A stretch of 64,000 bases of DNA from Mytilinidion resinicola (GCF_010093595.1 NW_022985438.1:2476786-2540785); one strand, 5' to 3'; numbered from the stretch's first letter, positions 1-10,953 are shown. Notes: a model not told the origin generated them from the letters alone. Numbers and translations: made by a program.

Positions 1-40
1 CCTACAACCAGCATGTTGAACTTCTGTTCATCATGACCTG

Positions 41-618
41 ATGTCAAACTCCTCCCAACTCCAATTCTCCTCCCACAACCCTTCCACCACGTAATCAACC
101 ATGAATACAGTAAGCTCCACCCATTTCACCACACATTACAGCTCCTCTGACCATACACCAGGTGAAATCAGTATAGTCCGTCCACCCGCCCCTCCCTCCA
201 CCTCCAAGCTCTCAGTCCCCTCCCACGAGCTTCCCAACTAACACACCACAGCTACGGCTGGGGCACCCTCATCGTCGCAGGAGGCGGCGCCTACTTTTTC
301 GCCAAAAAGTCCATCAACAAGGACAAAGCACAGAAAGCTGAAGCCGAGCGTTTGCGCAAAGAGCAACAGCGTCAAATGGAAGCGCACTACATCCCACCCT
401 CCTCGGCCACGAAACAGAGCGTCGCGAGCGGCGGATCACGACCGAATACCGACTGGTCGCAGAGCAATGATGACGCGGGAAATCCGAGCAAAGAGGCGAG
501 CCATGACCCGGCGCCGACGAGGCATGAGCCCGAGACGGCGGAGCAGCGGGTGTGGGAAAAGAGCAAGTATGAGAGTTCGGATCCGTGGAGGAGTAAGAAG
601 GGCGATAGGCTTAGTTAG
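41..618 (+). CDS. small membrane-anchored fungal protein (DUF4748-like)
   Basis: Two exons, 41-90 and 252-618, joined in phase 2 (donor gtaatc, acceptor cacag), give about 138 residues. After a polar N-terminus of about 17 residues there is one short hydrophobic segment (YGWGTLIVAGGGAYFFAKKS, residues 18-37). A charged, probably coiled stretch rich in Lys, Glu and Gln and a disordered Ser/Pro/Glu tail follow. The layout resembles small fungal proteins annotated with DUF4748, but that is from memory of the family style and not verified. Another ATG at 101 cannot be spliced in frame, so the start at 41 is preferred. Function is unknown; a membrane-associated role is inferred from the hydrophobic segment only. 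Confidence 0.65.
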
Positions 619-1004
619 GGGCGGTTGATATGGGATGAGTAGAGGCATGCTGCGGTCCTGGGAAACCTGTATATTATGAGCTGGGCGTACACGCAAAGAT
701 AAGAGTTCATTCAATCGGGGGTTCGGCGTTTATACAAGTCGCGGGTCACAAATGTGCACTTCTGTCAAATCTCAACTCCATGTTTCCCAATTCAAAGGTA
801 ATGCTAAGGATAAATGGTTGAAGCTGTTTCATTTGTATTTCGCGTGCCACGCCGGGAGAATTTACACCTGTATCTTCCCTTAGAGAAGCCATGCTCGCAT
901 GAACTGAAGTTGGGTATTGAACGCGTAACCCTTGCAACGATTCTCCGTATGCGCCGCGCCTTTACCTACATGCCGTCTGGCTCCAAACTCATGAAACCCG
1001 CCCA
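619..1004. other. convergent intergenic region
   Basis: Non-coding stretch between the 3' ends of two converging genes. It should hold both 3' untranslated regions. No RNA gene or repeat is seen. Confidence 0.5.
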
Positions 1005-1886
1005 TCAAGCGAAGAGACTCCTGCCCGGACTGCCCCTTCCCTTGTCGTATAACCACTTGTTGTTAAGTCCTACAGATGCTTTTGAAGGCGCTGGTGCTGG
1101 TGTGGGCGTGCCTGGCGTGTTGGATGCGCTAGATTCTCCGAAATAACTGGTCGACAGGGGCGACTGACCGGTCCCAAACAGCCGTCTCTGAGCTCCACCG
1201 CCAACAGCCTTATGTAGCAACGGACTCGATGGTGAGAATGGCGAATTCGATCGGCCAACGGGGCTGCCGGATATTGGGCTTCCTGAAAGCGGAGACTGGC
1301 TTAGCTTTCGCCCGCTGTTGTTGCTCATACTGCTTCGCGGTGTAGAACGCGAGTAGCGTGGCGGTGTGACGTATGATGAGTCTGGCGTCTGAGGAGTCCG
1401 AATGTTTGGATCTAGGCCCATGGCTGCGCGTTGAGAGGGGGTGAGAGGGATGTCGGAAAGGTCATCCTTTGGCTTGAACAGCGGCCAGAACTGGATACCA
1501 ATGCTGTAGAGAAGCACTAGCCGCACGGCTAGCATGACATAAAAGTCGTATGGGGACATGGATCTCGTGAGGTGGAAGATCGGGGAGCTGTGTCTGCGGT
1601 CAGTATTTCGGTCCCAATGAGATGGGAGGCGCGCTTACAATATCCTCCATCCCGAAGCAAATGACGGTATTATGAATGTGCTGACAAGGTAGACCGTGTT
1701 GACGAGAGCCGCCGTCGCGTTCTGCTCCGAAAAGGTCCTTGCATGCTGCCGTCTTGTGATCTCGTCGAATTGCGGGTGTCTCCAGGCGCCCGGGGTCGGC
1801 TTAGGCTTCGCGACTGTCTGGCCTACTGGAGTCGAGGGCGTTGCAGGAGCCACGGATCGTGTCACGGAACGCGAAAATGAAGTCAT
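1005..1886 (-). CDS. POM34: nuclear pore membrane protein Pom34
   Basis: Exons 1886-1639 and 1587-1005, joined in phase 2 across a 51-nt intron, encode 276 residues. The architecture is that of fungal Pom34 (NPCC family): a Ser/Thr-rich N-terminus, a hydrophobic segment around VNTVYLVSTFIIPSFASGW, a second one around FYVMLAVRLVLLYSIGIQF, then the post-membrane motif LSDIPLTPSQRAAMGLDP. A disordered Ser/Pro-rich tail follows, ending in LNNKWLYDKGRGSP. Pom34 is one of the integral membrane nucleoporins anchoring the pore in the nuclear envelope, together with Pom152 and Ndc1. Recognition rests on the two membrane segments plus the LTPSQR..LGL motif. Confidence 0.85.
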
Positions 1887-2314
1887 TGCTGACTCAATTG
1901 TATTCCAATATAGCGTCGATGAGAGCTTCGAATCATCAGCAGCTGTCGAACAGTGAAAGGGGAAACGAACTTACTGACGAGAAACGAGATCTAGTCAATC
2001 CTACTGGTCTTGTAGCTGGGTTAGTATGTTAGTAGTCCGGAACTATGGGCAGTGAGCTGCTATCGCATGTCGCTGGCCAGACACGAGAGGGATGAAGCTG
2101 GTTGCTGTGGAGTTGAAGGAAGACGCTCGGATTGTTTTGGCCAGAGCGGAACCAAGTGCTCCGCTCCGCTGAGCCAAGAAAGCCAGGGTCCAGATTGCCG
2201 GACGTTCCTCACCTACCCCCGGCAAATGCACCCCTCACCCTCAGTGGTGTCAGCGGCTACTCTCCATTTCTCAACTTCACTAATGCACAACACTTCCTTT
2301 CAATACTCGCAGAC
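1887..2314. promoter_or_regulatory. divergent promoter region
   Basis: About 430 bp between the start of the Pom34 gene (minus strand) and the start of the AMP-binding gene (plus strand). It must hold both promoters. No specific operator could be recognised. Confidence 0.4.
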
Positions 2315-4229
2315 ATGGCGGGAATAGTAGAGCAACTCGACGCTAGCATAGCTAGCTTGTTCTCTGGCTGGAACACCTATTCGACTCTCATTGCACTTGG
2401 CATTGCCGGCTTCCTCGGTTGGGTGGTCTTCGATATCCAAGATGCAGACATCCATCCACTGCTTCTCGCCCGGCAGGCCGTGGCGTCATATGTGAGACAA
2501 CCAGGAGAGTCTGCAGTCTTCAGATCACCAGAGACTCCGCACGGATGTATGCAATACTTCCCGGGTATATCAATACGTGTGTTGTTGACAGTATTCTCCA
2601 GATGGCCTAAGGACCGGACTGGCAGTGAAACCCCCGGGAGCGCCTGCTTATACCGCTGGAAGAGATGGAGACCTTAGAGATGTGTGGCGCCGTGTCACTG
2701 GAGAGATTCCACTTGAAAAAGGCGGTACACCAGGCAAGACCGGGAGCATTCAGACTGTCTTCGGCAAGGAGGACCTTACAGAGCATAACATCGCCGACAT
2801 TACGCGGGAGATCAATGTCATTGGGAAGCACCTGAAAGAGCACGGCGCAAAGCGTGTTGCTGTCTATCTGCCGAATTCCGTGGAGTTTCTCACAACTGTT
2901 TTTGGTTGGTGCAAAGCAGCCGTGAGTTTGTTCCCACAGCTAATCTAAGAATTCAGCTGCCTCTTTTTATGGATTCTCTCCGATTTTGATCCCTTACAAC
3001 CAACCTCATAACACTCTAGTGGAGTTGCTCAATCAAACTGGCGCCGACTCGCTCGTTGCTGCCGCCGGGTCACTCCCTCTGACCGATGTGAGCAAGGGGG
3101 TTCCTGGTCTCCGCCAGCTCATCTGGACAGTCGAAAAGACGAGTAGACATATGGATTGGAATGAGGTCCCAGAAGGCATTGGAGGGAAGGTCGACGTGAC
3201 AGTATGGCACGAGCTTGTCCAGGAGTCGAAGAATGCTTCGACCGAGCTTCCAACTACCGCCGCGGGATCCAAGCCCGCCAATCTCGTATTCCTCTGGCAA
3301 GAGAAACCTGGAGCGCCAGCTGAGGTCGTAGAATTCACCCAAGCGGTAAGGCTCACATGCAAGCTACTGGCACACGCAACTGATCCTCCTCGTAGAACAT
3401 AGTTGCGGGTATTGGCGCGCTCATCTCTGCGCTCCCATCTCCTCAACGCATGACTCCATCCGATACATTTTTGGCTGTAGAGACCTTCACACACTCCTAC
3501 GCGTTGTGTCTGACTCTGGTCGCGCTCTTTTCGCATGCGACCCTGGTCATCAATTCGGTCGCTGCTCCCGGAGTTGAGCTAGATTTGGCGACCAGGAACA
3601 TTGCCCCTACAATAATTGTCGCTTCAGCAGAGACAGCTGCGAAACTGCACAGCACCACGACATCTTCCATAACGAGTAGCTTGAAGAAGCTTGCCCACTA
3701 TCTCGAAACGAGAATGCTAACAGCAGGTCGTATGCCGACAGACACATTACTTACTCGTCTAAATGCACCAAAGAGAGCTGCTATTGGAACAGAGCCTGGA
3801 AAGCTCCGGCTGCTGTATGTGTCAGAAAGAGCTGGCACCAATACTCCCCCTCTGTCTTCCGATGATCTTTCAGACCTGCGTATTTACACAGGTGCCAGGG
3901 TTGTGTACGCACTCACTGCAGCAAAAGTTGCTGGTGCCGTCGCGCAGACAAACATTTATGATTATCGGAGAGGCATCGGCGCGCAGAACAAGCACAGCCA
4001 CTTTGGTCTGCCATTAAGCTGCTTGGAGATCAAGCTTGTGGACACTCCATCGCACAAGACAACGGACGATCATTCTATGGGCGAGATCGTCGTCAGCGGC
4101 CCCTCAGTTGCCGGCGGCGAGGTGTCGCTAGGCGTGACAGGTATGTTACAGTTCAGGCGCGCTAGTACTCAGTTGCTAATTTTATACACAGGCAAATTCC
4201 AGAACGACCATACTTTAGCCTATGTATGA
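2315..4229 (+). CDS. AMP-binding (acyl-CoA synthetase-like) protein, possibly damaged
   Basis: Exons 2315-2546, 2602-2921, about 2957-3345, 3396-4140 and 4192-4229 together give about 574 residues. The N-terminus has one membrane anchor (YSTLIALGIAGFLGWVVFD). The HGYGLRTGLAVKPPGAPAYT region, VAVYLPNSVEFLTTVFGW, GFSPILIPYNQPHNTLVELL, EIVVSGPSV and the final GKFQNDHTLAYV match fungal proteins annotated as AMP-dependent or long-chain acyl-CoA ligases. Two oddities stand out. The usual Ser/Thr/Gly-rich AMP-binding loop is replaced by NLVFLWQEKPGAPAEVVEFT. The exon 2/3 junction (gtgagt at 2922, ttcag ending 2956) is only 35 nt and joins in the wrong phase. One extra T in the T-run at 2964-2968 would restore the frame. 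It may be a pseudoenzyme, a gene with a fresh frameshift, or a sequence error. Confidence 0.6.
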
Positions 4230-5198
4230 TGAAGCGGTAGTAGTCCACTTTACGAGCTATAGACCCTCCAATCCAAGCTGAACGCCGAAAATGGCTTTTG
4301 ATTTCAGTCGCGCAAAGATGACAACTGATTTGCACGCTGAGATCTCAACATCAATTTTCAACGATTATCTCCTTTGAAGTACTTCTAAAACATATGCATA
4401 GAGAAGATATGCTTTGCCCGTATCAATGCCCTGGCCCTGCCATTCCCCCTTGTGCTTTTTAGACCACCTGGGCAGGGCTAGAAACCATGATCATGACTAG
4501 CTCCCAATCAACGTGAACTGTATTCCTGCAAATCCTCAACGCTAAGTCTCGCATCGCAGTTCTGACATGCTTCTAGCCCGAGGAGCGGACTCCTGGGACA
4601 GAGGACATGACAGACTCTCAAAGGTTTTGCACGCCGCTATTCCCAGGAGCGATTCTTCTGACATTTGATAGTCCGTGGGGAACCCTGATAAGTCTACTGT
4701 CGCCACACAACTCTGTCAGCATATTATTGCCGCATTGGGAGCTAGCAGCGGTAGTTTAAGGCGGGTGGTGATGTTCACAGGGTTGCTTATATGAACAACG
4801 CGGTGATCGAATGACTTCACATGCTCTTTTCCAAACTGCATTCACCACGCGTTATCGCGTTATACAGATGCCTCTTTCTCCATCGCGGCGGCGGGCTTGG
4901 AGTGGCTGTTATGATTTGGTGGCGGACGCGCCCGCTGAGCAGGATTCACTCTGATTTGGTGTGCTGTTATTGGCGTCAGCCAGGGCGTACAGAATTGTCA
5001 GGATGTTCGAGGCAGGTTATCTTATCAACAGTTACGCGAGCTTGGAGCTGGCTGGGCGGTTGGCATTGTGTCCCAGCATCGACCGTCTCTCTGCTGATCG
5101 TCCTGCGCTGCTTATAGGTGGGCCTCGCCGTAAGCGCGGGCCGCGATGTGTTTCCTCGTTGTATTCGAGAGCTGCTGCAGAACACAAAGCTTGCCGCC
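4230..5198. other. intergenic region
   Basis: Nearly 1 kb between the AMP-binding gene and the permease pseudogene. Short open frames occur around 4821-5117 but show no family resemblance or splice logic. No RNA gene or repeat is seen. Confidence 0.4.
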
Positions 5199-6377
5199 AT
5201 GAAGTTCGAGAAACCACATCTCAAGGTCGAGCAGCCGAAATCCGTCTTCGCTCAAGACAATGCGCGCTGGTGAGTGCTCCGCCATCGTCACATCAGGCCG
5301 AGCAAGGGCTAACTGGCAGTACTTAGGACGAATAAGGATTTAGATCCTGTGCCTCGAAATGCCCGGAAATGGTATGGCATCCTAACTAGCTTATCGCGTT
5401 GATAGTTGCTAAATGATGACACGGGAGTCCTTTCCTTCGTCGCATACTGGATATCTGATGCTTTCAAGTAAGTACACTTGCTAAAAGGTCGCTCCCCAGC
5501 ATGCTAATTGGAAACTCCTAGCGCCGCCACATGGCAATTCGCCGCTGGCATCGTCGCCGTCGGGCTGACCTGGCGAGAGTCGTTGGGCGCTGTGGCTTTG
5601 GGTTCCTTCATCATCTCAATTGTCATTTCTCTGAACGGCGCAACGCGAGTCATCCGTAAGTCCCATCAATTCAATTCTGAAAGTGTTCAGTCTAAAAACA
5701 TCTTCACAGCTTTCAGCTTTGCCCTGACAGCTCTCGGAGTTAACATCTCTGCCAACTCGCTCTCCGCCGCCAACGATCTTGCCGCTCTCTTCCCCTCCTA
5801 CATCAACATCCGACGCGGACAGCTCCTGTGTGCCGTCCTTTGCTGAGCTCTTGTCCCATAGAAGATCCTCGCATCGGCAGGATCTTTCCTTAACTTCATG
5901 TCCGCCTATGCTGTGTTGCTCGGTCCTATCGCCGCGATTATGGTGTTTGACTTCTAGCTCCTCCATGAGCGCAAATATGACACCCTCGCGCTATACCAAC
6001 CACACGGCATCTACTCATACACATATGGCGTTAACTACCGCGCCGTCGTAGCCTTCATCGTCGGCGTCGCACCAAATCTGCCGGGCTTCATCAACTCGAT
6101 CAATAGCAATATCGATGTCGGCGTGGGAGTCCATCCGTATCAGTTTGGATGGCTCCTCGGGCTTGTGGCCACCAGCATCGTGTATATAGGTCTCACATAT
6201 GCCTTCAAGCCTACGCGCACGTTCATCGATAAGGCGGTGTTGCCGGATGAGATATATTATGCACAAGGATATAATGGTGAGATCGAGGGCGTCAGTGTGG
6301 CAAGTGGAGAGGAAGAGGCTGGGAGAGCTGATGGGGAGAAAAAGGGAATTAGGAGTTGGGCTAGTAGGATCTTGTAG
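5199..6377 (+). pseudogene. NCS1-family uracil/allantoin permease pseudogene
   Basis: The reading starts KFEKPHLKVEQ and continues TNKDLDPVPRNARKW, FVAYWISDAFN, AATWQFAAGIVAVGLTWRES, then FSFALTALGVNISANSLSAA, INIRRGQ, KILASAGSFLNFMSAYAV, APNLPGFINSIN. These are hallmarks of fungal NCS1 (Fur4/Dal4/FurD-type) plasma-membrane nucleobase or allantoin transporters. The locus is broken in several ways. Three conserved Trp codons read as stops: TGA 5844-5846, TAG 5859-5861 and TAG 5955-5957. The central part of the protein (roughly 250 residues, about half the transmembrane segments) is absent between NGATRVI (ending 5655) and FSFAL (from 5710), the gap now spanned by one short intron. One acceptor looks mutated to AC at 5421-5422. 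Frame is otherwise kept to the stop at 6375-6377, so decay is recent. Confidence 0.9.
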
Positions 6378-6577
6378 TGTAAGTGAGGGTTTCCAGGCTA
6401 TACAGAGGACAGGGCGGTTGCTAGACTGCTGGGAACACATTTCGGATAGGATAGAGGTGTGACTAGGTACTTCAGCTTTTTTCGTATCTCTCTTCGCTGG
6501 AGCCGCAAGCTTGCATTCTCTTTTCCCACTCCAAAGTTTCGGTACGTATCCAACATATCAATCTGCCAAGTGAGTGA

Positions 6578-7644
6578 TCTTCAGTCTTAATCTTTACTGT
6601 CGTTCACGCACGAGTCAAGTCTACTCAAGAAATTTTCAATGCCAAACAAAGTGAAATCGTCGTTCTCGGGAACGAGGAGATCCACTTGGATCTTAGTTCG
6701 GCAATCGAAGCTCCAATCCAAGTGTCCTACGAGATCCCACAGGAACAAACCATAGCCTTAGATGAAGCTGAGACGGCAGAAGCCCCAGGAACCCATCCAC
6801 CTATTGAAGAGGTGGTCCAGAAACAACCTCAGGAAGCGGCCCAAGAGACCGTCGGAAGTTCCATCGAAAAAGAGGAGGTCGATCGAATTCTCCCAGGAGT
6901 CATTGACATCCTATCCGATGCCAGCTTCTCCGTCGAGGAGCCCTCCAACGAATCTAAGGATAATCTAAGGATAATCACTCGGAGCCGACCGATGAGCCTA
7001 TCCAGACTATAGCTCTGGAACAGGACGAAAAGTCGAAGGTTAAGAACCCGCAGCCCGATATTGCCGCACTCCTCACTTACGGCAAGGCCTCCCTCGAGTG
7101 GAAGTACTTGTTCTACCTAGCTCTTATCATCCCCTTCCTCTACTTCCTCCTTCCAAAACTTTGGAAATCAGGCTTCTTCCTTTGGCTTGGTCTGATAGTT
7201 GTCGTGAAAATTTACTTCGGAGAGAATGTCGTACCCAACTTTGGACCCCCTAACTCTAAACCTGACGTCCCACAGGACATCTTTGGCCGCGGCCGCCTCA
7301 TCGATCCAGATCGATTCTCCGTTGAGGAGTGCAACCAAATCCTCCACGAGTACATCAAGGCACAGATAGCGGACCAGCAGCGTGGTCGTGATTCGGGGTA
7401 TTCATCCTCGCGATCGTCTTCTCGTCCTTCGGGAGCGATTTCTTTTCATGCCGAAATTGCGGCATGGGCAAAAGCACAGTCAGCCTCTTATACAACTGGC
7501 GAGATTGTTCAGAACACAACCCGTGTCAATACTGCTAGCAACGCGAGGGTGTTTAATGCAACTGCTTCTCCGCTCCATTTATTGGCACGATCAGCCCCTT
7601 GCTCTTCGGCACCCAAGCGTGTCATTCCCACAGTCCACAGCTAG
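6578..7644 (+). pseudogene. membrane-protein gene split by an 11-bp tandem duplication
   Basis: Two open stretches in different frames, about 6578-7014 and 6968-7644, become one if a single copy of an 11-bp tandem repeat (6951-6961 and 6962-6972) is removed. The joined reading continues NESKDNHSEPTDEPIQT into ALLTYGKASLEWKYLFYLAL. The first part is acidic and disordered (many Glu and Gln). The second carries two adjacent hydrophobic segments (FYLALIIPFLYFLLP and SGFFLWLGLIVVVKIYF), then a Ser/Arg-rich tail ending at 7644. The 5' end is unresolved; a donor-like gtgagt at 6570 suggests an upstream exon. I do not recognise the family. Alternatives are a poorly supported 38-nt intron (6932-6969) that would also restore frame, or a sequence error. 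Confidence 0.5.
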
Positions 7645-8666
7645 CTAGCTTACTTAGCCATACCAAAGGCATCCTACGACTCGCGACCATGATCTCCGTC
7701 ACCCATTTTTGGGGGACGGGGAGAGTACGCCTAGTCATGATGGAAGCCGGTTGGCTGGGTGGGTTGGCGAGTGAGGAGGGGGTGTTTGGGGGCCCATAGG
7801 CCTCGCTGATACAGTGCTAGGTCATAAGTTTAGACACACGGATATCTCGCCAGTCCGGCTTCAGTTTTGCTTACTCCTTACCACTGTAAGGAGTACCCCA
7901 ACTAGCGTGCCTTCAGTCGGTTAAACGGTAGCCCTATTCCCACTGCATCGACCTTTACGTTGTATTTAGAACAATAAAAGGATATCGGGACACCCGGAGC
8001 AGATGTCCGAAGTGCCCAAACTTATGAACTAGCTTGTAGAAAATGCAAGAAATTGGAAGAAATACCTTATTTATCACTCACTAGAACCTGTCGTGTATGG
8101 ATGTGAAATGGTAATTGTGTTTGTAGATAGAGTGTTGGAGTTGAGAGAAGGGGTGCGGCGTTCTGGGTGCGGAGAGGAGATGGGGAGGGGTTTGCGAAGC
8201 AGAGCAAAATGGGTTCATGATCTTTCTAGAATGGTAATGATGTTTCTTTTGATTGACTTCGGAAACTGGCACATATCGTGTTCTTCGCGCGGGCTTTATT
8301 ATCGCGTCATTCATGATGATGCGACCTGCAGAGCTTGCATATAAGGGGCTACATAGATAGTTCTCGGAAGAAATACATCTTCATCAGCGTAGTTTCCGGC
8401 TACCTATAAGGAGCGACAACTAAGTTTCATCGATATGAGCCTCGTCCATAGGCAGCTTCCCTCCATGCACCAAACAATGCGAGGCTACACGTGCAGACCG
8501 GCAGCGCGCGTAGAGCAAACTTCAAAGTCGTTTGAAATCATTCTTGAACAACTTACCTTCTCTTATGATAGTTACAATCTTTCTAATCCACCAGCACTCT
8601 AATTCATAACTACTGACCTCAGTCCCGCTTCCCAATTTCCGTCCCACCAGGCCCCTAATTTCAGCT
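7645..8666. other. intergenic region with one hairpin
   Basis: About 1 kb without a supportable gene. It contains the perfect hairpin at 7872-7895 listed separately. Confidence 0.4.
7872..7895. repeat. perfect 10-bp inverted repeat with 4-nt loop
   Basis: TACTCCTTAC (7872-7881) is followed by CACT and the exact reverse complement GTAAGGAGTA (7886-7895). It lies in non-coding DNA downstream of the duplicated-frame gene. No T-run follows, so it is not a bacterial-style terminator. It could be an RNA hairpin or a remnant of an inverted-repeat element. Confidence 0.75.
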
Positions 8667-10953
8667 ATGGCTCGTAAAAACAAGACCAAGAAATCCGGCA
8701 AGGCGGTCGACGCCAAGAAGAGCACCAAGGCTGAAAGGAAGGTACAGAAAGCAGAAGAGCGCATCCTAGATGAGGCCGTCAAGACCGCAAAGAAAGAGCG
8801 AAGGGAGCTCGAAGACGCGAAGCTCAGGGAGCAGTTCCAAACGGAGATCCAACAGTCTTCCAGGGGTTCCGTAAGCTTGCTTTTCTGGGGCGTCCCTTTG
8901 CGCGATTCATGCTCACAGGTTTCAGAATAGTGAGGAAAAGCCCGATAGCTCGAGATCGGCGAGAAAGCGCACTAAGACCGAGAGCAAGAGCGTACCTCAA
9001 CTCAGCAAGGAGGAATTTATAGAAATGGTGGAGCGTCGTATCGCCCAGCTTGAGAATGACGAACTGGACACGGAACTCGTAAAGAGGGAACCACTAAGAA
9101 GATTGTTGAGCTACCGTGACACCCTTAGGCGCGGTCGACATGGAAATTTGGACTCCGAGCAGGCTTCAGAGAGCAATGGAGATGCCCCGGTGGACAATGC
9201 GAGGCTCTCCGCGCTTCGTCAGCTTCTCGATCCTCTTCATGAAGCTGACAATGACAATGACGATGAAGACTGTACCGATGTAGAGACGCTCGACGAAAAA
9301 GACAACGAAGCCGCCTTCCACGAAGGTACCCATGGCGAAGATTCCCCCGACGGGGATACCCACGACCAAGATTTCCCTATGGAAGACCCATCCGAGCATA
9401 TAGCTAACCAAGGTATTTCAAGACGTGTCTCATTGAGCATTGATCTGGATATGCCTCCAGATATCGCACCCCGACGGGGCTCACAGCCGTCCACGCCTGA
9501 TACGGAGCCAGAGGAGGACCCTATTTACCGGCTGTCCTTGCATTCGGAACCGAACGCGATCAGTGATACGTTGATCAAGCCCTCCGATGCAACTGAAGAT
9601 CCTGCAGAGGAGCCAGCAGATAGTTCTCCTAACGAAGAGGACGAGGGGCGCGTCCAGGAGATCAGGGATAATTCTAGCGAAGCTAAGATGTCAATCAATG
9701 GTTCCCGGGCAATCGAAGCTCTGAAAGAGGATCTAACAGATGAGACCATCCGCAAGGAAGAGGAGGAAAAGCGCGACCAGGAAATTACGGATAGCTCTAG
9801 CAAAGTTGATGTATCAACCGAATCTTACAGGGCAGTCGAAGATTTGGAAGAGGATCCAATAGACGAAACCATCGGCGGGGAAGACGAGGTGGGCATCCAG
9901 AGCGTCGAGGATAGTCCCACCGAAGGTGCGATCGATGATAAGCCACTAGAATCTTCTGATGCAGCTCAAGGTCTCGAAAAAGAGGCAGCACTTAAAAGCC
10001 CTGGTGAAGAGATCGCGCCTGCGCATGAAGAGCCAGTTGAAGAGCCTTCTCAGCCAGCTGATGCAGCAGATACTTTGGACGTGGAAGCTAGCGAGGATCT
10101 TCTTACGGCCAAAGCCGCACCAGAACTTGGCCCAACTACTGACGAACCGTCTCCTAACACAGAGGAATATGACGATGATGTCCATAGCATTCATGGTAGC
10201 CCCAGCCAGAATGACATGTCGACCGAACCTTCCGATGCACTTGATGGCAAAGAGATATCCGGCGATTTTGATAACGAAGAGAAGGTCGTCGAGGGTATCA
10301 ACCACGATCCCAGTGAAGATGACCCGCCCATCCAATCTTCCGGCACGATCAACGATTCCGAAGAGGAGATAGCAGGCGAACCTCATGACGAAAGGGAGGC
10401 CATGGAGGGTACCAATCACGATCCCAGCGCAGATGACATGCGTGTTGAATCTCCCGGCGCAGTGAACGAGACCGAAGAGGAGACACCCAGCGAGCCTCAT
10501 AACGAAGAGGAGGTCGTCGAGGGTATCAAACATGGTCTTAGCGAGGACAACCTGCCCATAGAATTTTCTAGCGTAGTCACCGATTCCGAAGAAGAGACAT
10601 TCGGAGAAATCTCCAGTGAAAAGGAAGAGGAGGTCTCCCAGGAAATTGTGGAGCAATGCAGCGAAAATAATTTGTCACTCCAAGCCTTCGATGCCATATG
10701 GAATTCTGAAGAAGAGCTAAACAAACTTCCCCTTGAAGAGGAGGAGGGCATCCCCGACATTGAAGGCAGTTCTAGTGAAGCTACCTTTCACGGCGATGTA
10801 GAATCCGAGGAAACGGCTGGTGACGACCAGGACCCAAATCCTACATACCAACCTATGTCAGACAACGACATTTCTCCCGCAGAGTATAATCGTCGGATCG
10901 ACGAGTATCTGAAAGCACGGCTATTTGAACCACGCGAATGGGGCAGTACGTAG
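8667..10953 (+). CDS. acidic, internally repetitive protein of unknown function
   Basis: Exons 8667-8870 and 8926-10953 (phase 0, 55-nt intron) encode 743 residues. The first about 130 residues are very basic (Lys-rich helix, KKERRELEDAKLREQF). A predicted helical part (KEEFIEMVERRIAQLEND) follows. The rest is an extremely acidic, Glu/Asp/Ser/Pro-rich disordered region. From about residue 520 it contains degenerate tandem repeats of 38 residues (114 bp) with the core VVEGINHDPSEDD..IQSS; earlier copies with the core EITDSSSKVDVS are more diverged. The C-terminus has a compact non-acidic motif (ISPAEYNRRIDEYLKARLFE). The basic head and acidic tail could suit a nuclear or chromatin-associated role, but that is only inference. 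I do not recognise the family. Confidence 0.75.
10276..10800 (+). repeat. degenerate 114-bp coding tandem repeats
   Basis: Successive in-frame units begin with a (V/M)EG(I/T) core at 10288, 10402 and 10516, exactly 114 bp (38 codons) apart. A fourth more diverged copy is near 10636 and a fifth fragment near 10741. Each unit carries an Asp/Ser-Glu-Asp block and an EEE block. Confidence 0.7.

Noticed and set aside
814..1146. 110-codon plus-strand open frame
   Set aside because: It overlaps the end of the Pom34 gene on the other strand and has no family resemblance.
4821..5326. Overlapping open frames upstream of the permease pseudogene
   Set aside because: The 121-codon frame merely reads the permease first exon in the wrong frame. 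The 98-codon one has no recognisable features.
9946..10656. 236-codon open frame on the minus strand opposite the acidic repeat gene
   Set aside because: It mirrors the Glu/Asp-rich codons as Phe/Leu/Ser/Val-rich sequence and follows the same repeat period. This is the expected shadow of a repetitive acidic gene.
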